Part shown: positions 1 through 8,346 of the stretch, piece after piece | How the letters are laid out: each line of letters opens with the position of its first letter | Numbering within the stretch: position 1 is the first letter of the stretch | Source of the DNA: Suilimivivens sp963638365 | GTDB taxonomy: Bacteria; Bacillota; Clostridia; Lachnospirales; Lachnospiraceae | Direction: 5' to 3' | Length of the DNA: 64,000 bases | NCBI GenBank assembly: GCA_963638365.1 | Contig: CAVHRK010000120.1 | Coordinates: 59,681-123,680, forward strand | Made by a program: the position numbers and the translations under genes | The notes under the pieces: generated by a model | The model's input: the letters and a program-made list of their open reading frames with translations, nothing else | Databases searched by the model: none | Told to the model about the DNA's origin: nothing

Positions 1-90
1 GAAGAGTCAAAGCTTGGAGCGGATAAAGTAAAATTGGCAAGGAAACAATATAGAGGTCAGGGAAAGTATATTGATGAGATTCTGGCATAA
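1..90 (+). CDS. C-terminal end of an unidentified protein (partial)
   Basis: The first frame is open from the window edge and ends in TAA at 88-90, giving the last 29 residues of a protein whose start lies outside the window. The tail is basic and ends QGKYIDEILA. The stop lies 15 bases before the next start, whose ribosome site follows directly, so the two genes are probably co-transcribed. I do not recognise the family from this short piece. Confidence 0.5.
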   Translation, partial: EESKLGADKVKLARKQYRGQGKYIDEILA

Positions 91-105
91 AGAGGTGGTA
101 AATGC

Positions 106-588
106 ATGAAGAAGATTTCAAAGGATGGTTTACTTTTGTGCGAATTACAGGCAGAGACATTTGAAAATTCGATTGACAAAATAGAGTCCAGTTCTGAGAT
201 TTTCATCAGACGATTTATGAAGAGTGAGATAGCAAAAAGGTTTGATAATGAATCTGTACTGGAAAGCAATATTCAGGCAAATGATGTTTTGGAGTTAGTG
301 ATCGAACAGTATGGAGCTTCGAATTATGGATCCGTAAAATATACCAGAAATGAAATATATTGGATTGGATACATTTACCGGTACTTTGCATTTACTTATG
401 AATTGGCCTCTGCCCAGGTATATAAAATAGTAAAACCGAAAGAATTGAGAGGAGTATTTTTACCCTATCATACCATGGATCCTGCGCAGGCTATTGAGCG
501 CATTTTAGAGGCGAAGGGAATTTTAACGGATGAGAATGAAGAACTGAACCGGCAGTATGAAATTTTTAAACGAATACGGAGGGAATAA
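106..588 (+). CDS. Uncharacterised 160-residue protein
   Basis: The start at 106 is preceded by AGAGGTGG at 91-98; another ATG at 102 is in a different frame with no long reading. The protein is soluble, with no signal peptide or membrane segment. It has a central aromatic stretch (EIYWIGYIYRYFAFTY, about residues 83-98) and a charged C-terminus. Tight spacing to the partial gene upstream and to the small gene at 624 suggests one operon. The lone, compact arrangement resembles small accessory modules such as toxin-antitoxin pairs, but no motif proves that and I assign no function. Confidence 0.7.
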   Translation: MKKISKDGLLLCELQAETFENSIDKIESSSEIFIRRFMKSEIAKRFDNESVLESNIQANDVLELVIEQYGASNYGSVKYTRNEIYWIGYIYRYFAFTYELASAQVYKIVKPKELRGVFLPYHTMDPAQAIERILEAKGILTDENEELNRQYEIFKRIRRE

Positions 589-623
589 AGAGAAAGAAGG
601 AAAGGTTACAGGAGGGATAAATC

Positions 624-839
624 ATGTTTGGAAGACCGGATCATACCTATAATGATATTCGTGAAAAATCGTTGATGCAGTGGCTTGATGAAATGGAGCA
701 GCATCCGGATATTGCGGTGCACGGCGGTGTGAAGCTTGCCAGGGAATATGTCGATCATCTGAAAACGGAGATTGCACGTCTGGAAAGCGAGAACGCATTA
801 AAAGCGGAATATCTAAAGAAAATGAAAGAAAAGAAATAG
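624..839 (+). CDS. Small uncharacterised protein with C-terminal coiled coil
   Basis: A 71-residue protein preceded by ACAGGAGGG at 608-616. The N-terminal half is acidic and contains MQWLDEMEQHPDI. From about residue 42 the sequence is a regular heptad-like helix (YVDHLKTEIARLESENALKAEYLKKMK), so a coiled coil is likely. It follows the gene at 106 by 35 bases in the same direction and is followed by a terminator hairpin, so it is probably the last gene of this operon. I do not recognise the family. Confidence 0.65.
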   Translation: MFGRPDHTYNDIREKSLMQWLDEMEQHPDIAVHGGVKLAREYVDHLKTEIARLESENALKAEYLKKMKEKK

Positions 840-870
840 AAGAAACAGAACAGAAACGAAATCATAAGAT

Positions 871-920
871 GAAAACCTTTAAGATAATGGAAAATCATTA
901 TTTTAGAGGTTTTCTTTTTC
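871..920 (+). terminator. Rho-independent terminator after the first operon
   Basis: GAAAACCT at 871-878 pairs with AGGTTTTC at 907-914, with further AT-rich pairing inside, followed by TTTTTC. It separates the first small genes from the toxin-antitoxin-like locus. The rest of 840-1157 is AT-rich and carries only this terminator and the repeats at 1040-1100. Confidence 0.6.
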
Positions 921-1039
921 GAAAGTATAAAATTGAATTGACAAATAAAACGAAAAACAATTATGATAATGGTAAATAGAAATAAATAATATTTAAAATA
1001 AAGGTTAATCCTAAATGCTTATGATAAATATTGATCATA

Positions 1040-1100
1040 AATGGTCACAATAAGTACTATGGATCAATGAAACTTGAAAAGAAAGTTATAATGGTCACAA
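1040..1100 (+). promoter_or_regulatory. Promoter and candidate operator of the HipBS/HipT-like operon
   Basis: The 11-mer AATGGTCACAA occurs twice, at 1040-1050 and 1090-1100, exactly 50 bases apart. The downstream copy overlaps a TATAAT at 1087-1092, about 66 bases before the HTH gene. A direct repeat over a -10 box directly before an HTH antitoxin gene suggests autorepression. No convincing -35 box is visible. The operator role is inferred. Confidence 0.45.
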
Positions 1101-1157
1101 ATGATTTGTAGATGAAATCAACGCATGACATAAATGATATAAGGGGAGATATGGAAA

Positions 1158-1730
1158 ATGGATCAGGAAGATAAAAAGCAATTAAATAAGAAGAAATATG
1201 CCACGGCAGATTGTCTTGCAGCAAGTGATCTGAAAAGTCTGCGGAAAGACTTAGGAGTTACGCAGAGAGAATTGGCAGACCTGATTCAGTGTTCCAAGTC
1301 TACTGTGGAGCGCTGGGAAATGTGCAGTACGCCCATTACGGGGCCGGTGGTTTTACTGGCGCAGATGCTGCAGAAACATCCGGAATATCTTGAAGAAATC
1401 CAGATTCCGGAGAAAAAGCTTCCTTTGCGGTTATGGTATATGTTCCGGGACAGACCATGTACCTTGATTGATGTGAATGAAATCGAAAGAAAGGTACAGA
1501 TATGGAATTATACCGATCAGTTGATGTTCCGGGCGTTTGGAAGTGTGGAAAATCCGGATTATGCAATGTATGAGGAATTTCTTGAATCCCGGTGCTTTCC
1601 GGCAGGCAGAGATAAGATGAAACTGGTACTTAAGGATTTGGAACTCCCATTTTATGATCCGCTTCTGATTATAGAGAAAACAGAGGGACGGATGGCAGAG
1701 GATGAATTCTGGATCCGGATGGAGCAATGA
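1158..1730 (+). CDS. Antitoxin-like protein: XRE helix-turn-helix fused to a HipS-like (HipA N-subdomain) region
   Basis: This 190-residue protein has two parts. Residues 24-75 form an XRE-type helix-turn-helix (LRKDLGVTQRELADLI, then STVERWE). Residues about 90-190 resemble the N-terminal subdomain of HipA-like kinases, with RCFPAGRDKMKLVL and GRMAEDEFWIRM. In E. coli HipBST this subdomain is a separate protein, HipS, which neutralises the HipT kinase, while HipB binds DNA; here the two appear fused. The kinase-core gene starts six bases after this stop, so they form an operon. Expected role: repress the operon and block the kinase. The start at 1158 follows AAGGGGAGAT. The family is clear from motifs; the antitoxin role is inferred. 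Confidence 0.75.
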   Translation: MDQEDKKQLNKKKYATADCLAASDLKSLRKDLGVTQRELADLIQCSKSTVERWEMCSTPITGPVVLLAQMLQKHPEYLEEIQIPEKKLPLRLWYMFRDRPCTLIDVNEIERKVQIWNYTDQLMFRAFGSVENPDYAMYEEFLESRCFPAGRDKMKLVLKDLELPFYDPLLIIEKTEGRMAEDEFWIRMEQ

Positions 1731-1736
1731 GAAATT

Positions 1737-2546
1737 ATGATAGAGCTTTTCAGCCAACGTGAAAAAACAATAGAACGGCAGTCCTCCAAGGGCAATCAGC
1801 TAAAATGGGAAAATGAAGGAATCTGGTATAAGGCAGACTATACCGGATATGAAGGCCTGTCGGAATATATGGTTTCCCATCTTCTGTTAAAGAGTACTTT
1901 GCAGGCAGAGGAACTGGTGATCTATGATCTGGAGCAGATGTATTATGAGGCGCAGGTCTATGACGGTGTGAAAAGCAATACCTTTCTGCCGCAGCACTGG
2001 CAGTTGATTACTCTGGAGCGTCTGTTTAAGAGTTTTTGCGGAAAGAGTCTCTATCAGATGCTGTTTCGAATTACCGATGTTGCAGAACGACTGAAATTTC
2101 TGGTGGATTATACGGAACGGATTACCGGGCTTAAGGACTTTGGCAGCTACATGAATAAGGTGCTGACGATCGATGCCTTTTTCTTAAATGAAGACCGTCA
2201 CACCCATAATATTGCGGTGCTGATGGATGCGGATGGGAAGTTTGCTTATTGCCCATTGTTTGATCACGGAGCCGGTCTGCTTGCCGATACAACACTGGAG
2301 TATCCGATGAATCAGGATGTTTATTCTTTAATGAATAAGGTGAAAGCAAAAACCATCAGCCAGAACTTCGATGAACAACTCGATTTGTCCGAAGAATTAT
2401 ATGGCAGTCACATCAAGTTTCATTTTGATAAAAAAGATGTGGACGAATTACTGGAGAATGCACAGCAATATGCGCCGGAAATCAGGGAGCGGGTAAGAAG
2501 CATCCTTTATATGCAGATGGAGAAGTATCGGTATTTGTTTTCCTGA
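1737..2546 (+). CDS. HipA-like serine/threonine kinase core (HipT-like toxin candidate)
   Basis: A 269-residue HipA-fold kinase. A glycine-rich loop (SSKGNQ, residues 16-21) precedes the likely ATP lysine K32 and helix glutamate E43. The catalytic loop reads NEDRHTHN (D153, N158) and the metal-binding aspartate is D176 in PLFDHG. HipA proteins are usually about 400-440 residues; this one lacks the N-terminal subdomain, which sits in the upstream HTH protein. HipA and HipT phosphorylate aminoacyl-tRNA synthetases and halt translation; the target here cannot be read from sequence. The start is only six bases after the upstream stop, so translation is probably coupled. All catalytic residues are present, so the kinase should be active. 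Confidence 0.85.
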   Translation: MIELFSQREKTIERQSSKGNQLKWENEGIWYKADYTGYEGLSEYMVSHLLLKSTLQAEELVIYDLEQMYYEAQVYDGVKSNTFLPQHWQLITLERLFKSFCGKSLYQMLFRITDVAERLKFLVDYTERITGLKDFGSYMNKVLTIDAFFLNEDRHTHNIAVLMDADGKFAYCPLFDHGAGLLADTTLEYPMNQDVYSLMNKVKAKTISQNFDEQLDLSEELYGSHIKFHFDKKDVDELLENAQQYAPEIRERVRSILYMQMEKYRYLFS

Positions 2547-2587
2547 TTCTTCATGGAGTATTAAGCAGCTCGTGTCAAAACATTAAT

Positions 2588-2728
2588 TTACTTTTGGAGG
2601 ATAGGTTTAGAGGATAATACGATGCACGTATCTCTTGCTAGATTATATTCACGTTCAGAATCTTCCCATTCCTTTTTAAAACCAGGATCCTTTAGCTGTT
2701 CATTTAAGTATTCATTAAAATCATTCAT
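2588..2728 (-). pseudogene. Truncated XRE/HigA-type antitoxin remnant
   Basis: The reading MNDFNEYLNEQLKDPGFKK, starting at 2728 behind a GAGGTG ribosome site, matches the conserved N-terminus of HigA-like XRE antitoxins. In those proteins a helix-turn-helix follows at about residue 35. Here the similarity stops after EREYNLARDT and the frame ends within about 14 unrelated residues, so the DNA-binding domain is missing. No partner toxin is visible. It is most likely the stump of a decayed higBA-type pair next to the HipBS/HipT-like locus. It converges on the kinase gene. Confidence 0.55.
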
Positions 2729-2971
2729 ACACAACACCTCGTATTGAATATGTGTTTTATCCCATATTGTCAAGAAACTTTATGGGTCTATATCATATAC
2801 ATTGTCAAGGTTTTTGTCATTGGACGGTTAGTCCAATCTTAGGGAGCGAAACTTTTCTATAATAGTAGGGTGGAATACTTGACATAGCAGGAGTTGTTTG
2901 AGTATGATGATTTTTGGAGTCTTGAAAAGGACATCTGATTTATACTAATTCTATATAGGGAGAGACATAAG

Positions 2972-3971
2972 ATGAAGAAACAATTAGTGAAAAGTTTAGT
3001 TGCTGCAGCAAGTGTAGCAGCCCTGTCACTCGGAATGATACCCGGGGGGGGGTATGGCGGAACGCCTTGGAATTGTAACAGAGAGTAGAGCGGCGGAGGA
3101 GTATAGTATCAGTGCACAGGTTGGGATTAGTGCTGATCAATCGGATGAGGATAATTATAATGTCTTAATGGGATTGACAAATAAATTGGGATCCTCTCAG
3201 GATTGGAGTAATGGAGCCATACCTGAGAATGTCAAGCAAGCTTTTCAGAAGGCAATAGATGAAGGCAAGGCAGAAAAGGGATCCGTAGGAGATGGAGGAC
3301 TGGGTAGAGGAAGTATTTATATAGCAGGATATATGTTAAAACAAAATGCCCCTGATTGGAAAATTTGTGAATTTTACGTGTTAAATTGTGACCCCATTTT
3401 GGGAATTGAAAGCAGGACGATGACGGCTACTTATGATGAATCAGATGCTCAATTTCCTTATACAGTCGGTGGAGTTGAAGCAGGAATAAAATATTATTTA
3501 TTTTCCATCAATGACGCTACACCCTCCACACAACCCACAACTTCCAACACCACCGCTTCCAGCTACACCCACCAGCATGCTTACGACTGGAAGGTTCTCA
3601 CGGATCCGACGATCGATCAGGACGGAGTTTACGCCTATATGTGTTCCTGTGGAGATATTAAGGAGAAACAGCCGATCTCCGCAGCGCAGGTCTTTGTGAA
3701 GGAGCTTTATGGCAAGGTTAAGGAAGCACCGCAGAATGGTACGGTAATCTATGATGCAAAATCATGGAGCACTATTTCCGATTATGTGCTTAAGAAGATG
3801 GCAGAGCGGAATGATGTAGCGGTAACCATTCGGTTTAACTATCAGAAAACAGCTTACGAAATTACTTTCCCGGCAGGAACCGATTACACGACAGTATTGA
3901 ATGATACCGAAACCATGTATGGGTTCTTTGGAATTGCAAAGCTTCTGGGACTTAATGTAAAGGCATTATAA
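2972..3971 (+). CDS. Secreted protein with signal peptide out of frame at a G9 tract
   Basis: A good signal peptide (MKKQLVKSLVAAASVAALSL) starts at 2972 behind AGGGAGAG. It runs into nine G residues at 3044-3052, after which this frame stops within 15 codons. The mature protein is in the +1 frame from 3054, so one fewer G would join them. The C-terminal domain (about residues 190-305 of the 3054 frame) contains HAYDWKVLTD, a CSCG motif, then KSWSTISDYVL and GFFGIAKLLGL; I recall this repeat from extracellular Lachnospiraceae proteins. The linker before it is Thr/Ser/Pro-rich. The break may be phase variation, a real mutation or a sequencing error. As written, the 3054 frame alone would give a cytoplasmic protein without secretion signal. 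Confidence 0.65.
3044..3052 (+). repeat. G9 homopolymer in the signal-peptide region
   Basis: A run of nine G follows CCC inside the coding start of the secreted protein. Such runs are classic sites of slipped-strand length change. With eight G the signal peptide and the mature protein are in one frame; with nine they are not. Confidence 0.85.
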
Positions 3972-4025
3972 GAGGAATAAGAACATCCGAATTTGCTTTA
4001 ATATAAGTATTATTATATAAAATAG

Positions 4026-4080
4026 AAGAAAACCTTCAGTGAAATATCCGATACGGTGATATTTCCTGAAGGTTTTCTTT
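4026..4080. terminator. Bidirectional terminator between convergent genes
   Basis: AGAAAACCTTCAG at 4026-4038 pairs with CTGAAGGTTTTCT at 4066-4078, with inner pairing of GAAATATC and GATATTTC. T-rich ends occur on both strands. It can serve both the secreted-protein gene and the glycosyltransferase gene, which converge here. Confidence 0.8.
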
Positions 4081-5658
4081 TTACTTCTGAAGAACACTAA
4101 CGGTATCAAAACTGGTAACCTGATATCCATGCTGTTCATAATTGGTTTTATCCTCTTCGGACAATCCGTATAAGAGATAAATACCATTCTCACCGGTGGG
4201 ATAACTGTGAAAAATATAGTTCTGGCATTGGCTGATATCCAAAAAGGCAGCCGGATAATTGGTATATTCCACGGATGCTTTGTATTCATCCGGAGTGATT
4301 GTTGAAAATACCAGGATCTGGGGATAAATAAATGAATCTCCCACATGAATTGTCCTTTCAAAGCCGCTGCGCTCTTCTGCATAGAGAACGGCCGGTTCAA
4401 TACCCTTTTTAAAATATTGACTGATATTATCTGCATATGTTGTAAAGTAAAAATGCTCAAAAGAAACAAACGCCACCAGGTATAATGTGGTGATCACCAC
4501 AGCTGTATGAGGAAATTTCTCTTGAAACAGCCGGATATACTGCTCGATTCCAATTGCCATAAAAATGAGAATCCATGTATGAATGCAATTGATCCGGTTG
4601 ACGTTGACATGAATCAGCATGCCAAGGATTATTGCCAGCAGAAACTGAATCATAATAAAGGTATAACCATCATATTCCCGTTTTTTCAAGCTTTTCCAGG
4701 TTCGTTTCAGGCAGATGGCAAGACCGGTTACGGTAAATACCAGTCCATATTTGTAATAAAGTCCGAATTCAGCGGTACTATTCCAATAGCAGTCATCTTT
4801 TTCCGTTAAAAGAAGCTGAAGCAGGGCGTTAAATTTCTCCGGAATATCCAGAACGGAAAAATCCGAACTGCGGAAATAGGTGAGACGCGGAACGGAGAAC
4901 CACGGCGTTACAATCTCCGGCAGGATATCCATATTTACGAGATAAAAAAGAAGAATGGGAATCGCAAACAGGAGAAAGGTGATCACTGCAATCACAATAT
5001 ATCTGGTGATTTTCACTTTATGTACATATAAAAGATACAATCCCTGTAATAGAATTATCATGGGAACGATCGGCCATACAGCAGCATAGCAATACAGGCT
5101 CAGTCCGTAAAATACAGCAGACAAAATAAAATAGGGCTGCTTTTCGATTCCATAGATAAAAAACAGCAGTCCGAACAACAGGAATCCAACGACCAGATTA
5201 CTTTCCAACGCCCATCTGGAAAGCATAATATGCCAGGGACTGATTGCCAGCAGAAACATGGCAAGTAAAGAACATTTCCAGTTTGATACTTTGCTGACAA
5301 TTTCTTCAATGGCAAAAAGAGACAATATTCCGATCAGCAGCTGGGGCAGCCGGAAAACCCAGGTATGCATGCCGAAGAGCGCAATAAACGGCATCATCAG
5401 ATAGGTATTCAGAGCATTCATGCCGCTTCCCCACGCTGTCAGATACATGGGATAGGGGTATCCAAAAGAGTCTTTTCCATAATGCAGCAGGGACCATGCC
5501 TCCCGTGCAGCAAATGCTTCATCCTGATTAATTCCGCCCGGTACATCACCAAACATCCATAGCCGCGCTCCAATCCCAAGGATCAGAATGAGGATAAACA
5601 ATAACTGCTGAAAGTTTTCTTTTGCTAACTGTATATTTTTGAATATGCCTTTTTTCAT
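4081..5658 (-). CDS. Membrane glycosyltransferase of the GT39/GT83 (ArnT/PMT-like) type
   Basis: An integral membrane protein of about 525 residues with roughly ten to twelve hydrophobic segments and a soluble C-terminal part of about 100 residues. After the first membrane segment it has GGINQDEAFAAREA, the acidic loop typical of GT-C enzymes, which use a polyprenyl-phosphate sugar on the outer face of the membrane. The likely start is the ATG at 5658, 12-15 bases behind GAAAGGA, rather than an in-frame ATG 13 codons upstream. It stands alone and is divergent from the GH31 gene. The acceptor (protein, teichoic acid or lipid) cannot be told from sequence. Confidence 0.75.
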   Translation of the reverse strand: MKKGIFKNIQLAKENFQQLLFILILILGIGARLWMFGDVPGGINQDEAFAAREAWSLLHYGKDSFGYPYPMYLTAWGSGMNALNTYLMMPFIALFGMHTWVFRLPQLLIGILSLFAIEEIVSKVSNWKCSLLAMFLLAISPWHIMLSRWALESNLVVGFLLFGLLFFIYGIEKQPYFILSAVFYGLSLYCYAAVWPIVPMIILLQGLYLLYVHKVKITRYIVIAVITFLLFAIPILLFYLVNMDILPEIVTPWFSVPRLTYFRSSDFSVLDIPEKFNALLQLLLTEKDDCYWNSTAEFGLYYKYGLVFTVTGLAICLKRTWKSLKKREYDGYTFIMIQFLLAIILGMLIHVNVNRINCIHTWILIFMAIGIEQYIRLFQEKFPHTAVVITTLYLVAFVSFEHFYFTTYADNISQYFKKGIEPAVLYAEERSGFERTIHVGDSFIYPQILVFSTITPDEYKASVEYTNYPAAFLDISQCQNYIFHSYPTGENGIYLLYGLSEEDKTNYEQHGYQVTSFDTVSVLQK

Positions 5659-5792
5659 GTCAGGATCCTTTCTTCCCGAAAAGCGTAGCATAAACAATTC
5701 GAAAAAGCAAATGTCAATATTGTGTCAGAACAGTAAAAAATAATTAAAGAATGGAATAAAAAAACATTATATGCTATGATTATAATTGAAAT

Positions 5793-5808
5793 GGGTATGA
5801 TCCATACC
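5793..5808 (+). promoter_or_regulatory. Promoter region and leader palindrome of the GH31 gene
   Basis: A -10-like TATAAT lies just upstream, near 5780-5785. GGTATG at 5794-5799 and CATACC at 5803-5808 form a short perfect inverted repeat about 75 bases before the start. It could be an operator for a sugar-responsive repressor or a 5' hairpin. Only the symmetry is seen; the role is inferred. Confidence 0.3.
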
Positions 5809-5878
5809 GGAGGAAACAGTAAATAATTAAGGAAACAAAAGCAGCAACAAAAACGAAAAGAAAGGGTAGGGTAACAAC

Positions 5879-8221
5879 ATGAAATTCAGTAACGGATGCT
5901 GGTTACAGAAGGAAGGATGCAGTTGTTTTGCACCTGCAGAAGCTTACTTCACCAAGATCGAAGAAAAGAAAGTCACCATCTGCGCACCGACCGCGCACAT
6001 CGTGACAAGAGGAGATACCTTAGGCGGTATCAACCTGACACTGGAGATTACCTCTCCGGCACCGGAAATCTTAAGAGTGCGTACTTATCATTATAAGGGA
6101 GAAGTGGTGAATACCCCTTCCTTTGAACTGGAACTGAACGAAGAGCTTCCGCTTGATGTTATTGATACCGAGGAAGAAATCAGCATTAAGAGCGGCGAGC
6201 TGACCTTAGTCATTACCAAGAAAAACTGGTCCATGACCTATTACCGCAACGGCGAGATGATTACCAGAAGTGCAGGACGTGACCTCGCACTTATGAAGAC
6301 CGATTTCAAGGGCTTTGCCTACAACGATACCGACGCAGAAGAGACCTATATGCGTCAGATGCTTTCCTTATCGGTTGGCGAACTGGTTTATGGTACCGGT
6401 GAGCGTTTCACTCCTTTTGTGAAAAACGGACAGAGCATTGACATCTGGAACGCCGATGGTGGTACAAGCACCGAGCAGTCCTACAAGAACATTCCGTTCT
6501 TTATCACCAATAAGGGATATGGTGTCCTTGTTAATCATCCGGAGAAGGTTTCCATCGAAGTGGCAACCGAAATGGTAACCAGAACCGAGTTTTCTGTACC
6601 GGGCGGTTATCTGGATTACTTCCTTATTAACGGACCGACCATGAAGGAAGTACTGACACGTTATACCGACCTTACCGGTAAGCCGTCTCTTCCGGCACCG
6701 TGGACCTTTGGACTGTGGCTTTCCACTTCCTTTACCACGAACTACGACGAAGCAACCGTTATGAGCTTCATTGATGGAATGTTAGATCGTGGAATTCCGC
6801 TTAGAACTTTCCATTTTGACTGCTTCTGGATGAAGGAATTCCATTGGAGCGATTTCGTATGGGATAACCGTGTATTCCCGGATCCGGCAGGACTCCTTAA
6901 GAGAATTAAGGCAAAGGGACTGAACATCTGCGTCTGGATCAACAGCTACATCGGACAGGAATCCGTCCTTTTCGACGAAGGTATGGAAAAGGGCTACTTT
7001 ATTAAGAGAACGAACGGTCAGGTATGGCAGTGGGATATGTGGCAGCCGGGCATGGCAATCGTAGACTTTACGAATCCGGAAGCTTATCAGTGGTTCCAGA
7101 GCAAGCTGGAAGTTCTGCTTGATATGGGCGTTGACTGCTTCAAGACTGACTTCGGTGAGAGAATTCCGTCAGAAGGCGTGGTTTACCATGATGGCTCCGA
7201 TCCGAAGAAGATGCACAACTACTACACTTACCTTTACAACAAGTGTGTTTATGAATTATTAGAGCGCAAGAGAGGCAAAGGACAGGCAGTCCTCTTTGCA
7301 CGTTCTGCTACCGTTGGCGGTCAGAAGTTCCCGGTACACTGGGGCGGTGACTGCTGGTCCGATTATGAATCCATGGAAGAAAGCCTTCGCGGTGGTCTGT
7401 CCCTCTTAATGAGCGGATTCGGATTCTGGGCACATGACATCGGTGGATTTGAAAACACCTCTACCGCAGATGTTTATAAGCGCTGGGTAGCATTCGGACT
7501 TCTGTCTTCCCATTCCAGACTTCACGGAAGCTCTTCCTACAGAGTACCGTGGGTTTATGATGATGAAGCAGTAGATGTGGTTCGTTTCTTCACCAGATTA
7601 AAGGCAAGCTTAATGCCTTACCTTTACAAGACTGCGATTGAAACCTCCATTACCGGTGTTCCGACCATGAGAAGCATGGTTCTGGAATATACCGAGGATA
7701 GAACCTGTCATTATGTAGATAAGCAGTACATGCTGGGCGATAACCTTCTGGTTGCACCGATCTTCAATGATCAGAGCATGGCGGAGTACTATCTGCCGAA
7801 GGGAACCTGGACCAACTTCTTTACCGGAGAAGAAAAGGAAGGCTGCGGATGGATTACCGAAAAGCACGGCTACTTAAGCATTCCTCTTATGGTGAAGGAG
7901 AGCTCCATTGTGGCAATGGGCGCACATGATGACAAGCCGGATTATGATTATGGCGATGGCGCAGAATTACGGCTTTATGCATTGAAGGACGGCAAGACCG
8001 CAGAAGCAGTTGTTTATGGCATGGATCAGAACGAAGAAATCGCCATGACGGCAAAGAGAGAAGGAAATCAGATCCATATTACCGTTAAGAGCGACAAGAA
8101 TTATTCTGTCCGCCTTGTAAATGTGGCTGCGGCTTCCGTATCTGCAGGTGATGCGAAGACCGAAGGTAAGGATACCGTAATCCGTCTTTCCGGAAATGCA
8201 GAGGTTACCGTTACTCTGTAA
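5879..8221 (+). CDS. yicI: Glycoside hydrolase family 31, YicI-type alpha-xylosidase
   Basis: A 780-residue protein with the full GH31 layout: N-terminal beta-domain, (beta/alpha)8 barrel and C-terminal beta-domains. The nucleophile is D424 in FKTDFGERIP, which matches the E. coli YicI motif, and the acid/base is D491 in HWGGDCWSD. There is no signal peptide, so it acts in the cytoplasm, probably removing alpha-xylosyl units from imported xyloglucan oligosaccharides. A glucosidase is less likely given the YicI-like motif. It is monocistronic, behind AAAGGGTAGGG and ended by a strong hairpin. The codon choice is strongly biased, suggesting high expression. The convergent AraC gene may be its regulator. 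Confidence 0.9.
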   Translation: MKFSNGCWLQKEGCSCFAPAEAYFTKIEEKKVTICAPTAHIVTRGDTLGGINLTLEITSPAPEILRVRTYHYKGEVVNTPSFELELNEELPLDVIDTEEEISIKSGELTLVITKKNWSMTYYRNGEMITRSAGRDLALMKTDFKGFAYNDTDAEETYMRQMLSLSVGELVYGTGERFTPFVKNGQSIDIWNADGGTSTEQSYKNIPFFITNKGYGVLVNHPEKVSIEVATEMVTRTEFSVPGGYLDYFLINGPTMKEVLTRYTDLTGKPSLPAPWTFGLWLSTSFTTNYDEATVMSFIDGMLDRGIPLRTFHFDCFWMKEFHWSDFVWDNRVFPDPAGLLKRIKAKGLNICVWINSYIGQESVLFDEGMEKGYFIKRTNGQVWQWDMWQPGMAIVDFTNPEAYQWFQSKLEVLLDMGVDCFKTDFGERIPSEGVVYHDGSDPKKMHNYYTYLYNKCVYELLERKRGKGQAVLFARSATVGGQKFPVHWGGDCWSDYESMEESLRGGLSLLMSGFGFWAHDIGGFENTSTADVYKRWVAFGLLSSHSRLHGSSSYRVPWVYDDEAVDVVRFFTRLKASLMPYLYKTAIETSITGVPTMRSMVLEYTEDRTCHYVDKQYMLGDNLLVAPIFNDQSMAEYYLPKGTWTNFFTGEEKEGCGWITEKHGYLSIPLMVKESSIVAMGAHDDKPDYDYGDGAELRLYALKDGKTAEAVVYGMDQNEEIAMTAKREGNQIHITVKSDKNYSVRLVNVAAASVSAGDAKTEGKDTVIRLSGNAEVTVTL

Positions 8222-8298
8222 ATCCTGTGCAGAACAGACTATGAGAGCTGTGAAGTGATGCAAGGGCATTCCTGTAAACAGGAAGATGATTAAGTTGG

Positions 8299-8346
8299 AA
8301 TACCTCTGGGAGAAAGGAATTCATTTTCTCCCGGAGGTATTTTTTT
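8299..8346. terminator. Terminator between GH31 and AraC genes
   Basis: AATACCTC at 8299-8306 and the following GGGAGAAA pair with TTTCTCCC and GAGGTATT, followed by a run of T. The hairpin lies between two convergent genes and overlaps the AraC stop codon region. Confidence 0.85.

Noticed and set aside
3966..4469. Minus-strand open frame over the glycosyltransferase 3' end
   Set aside because: It overlaps the glycosyltransferase in another frame and shows no coherent protein features.
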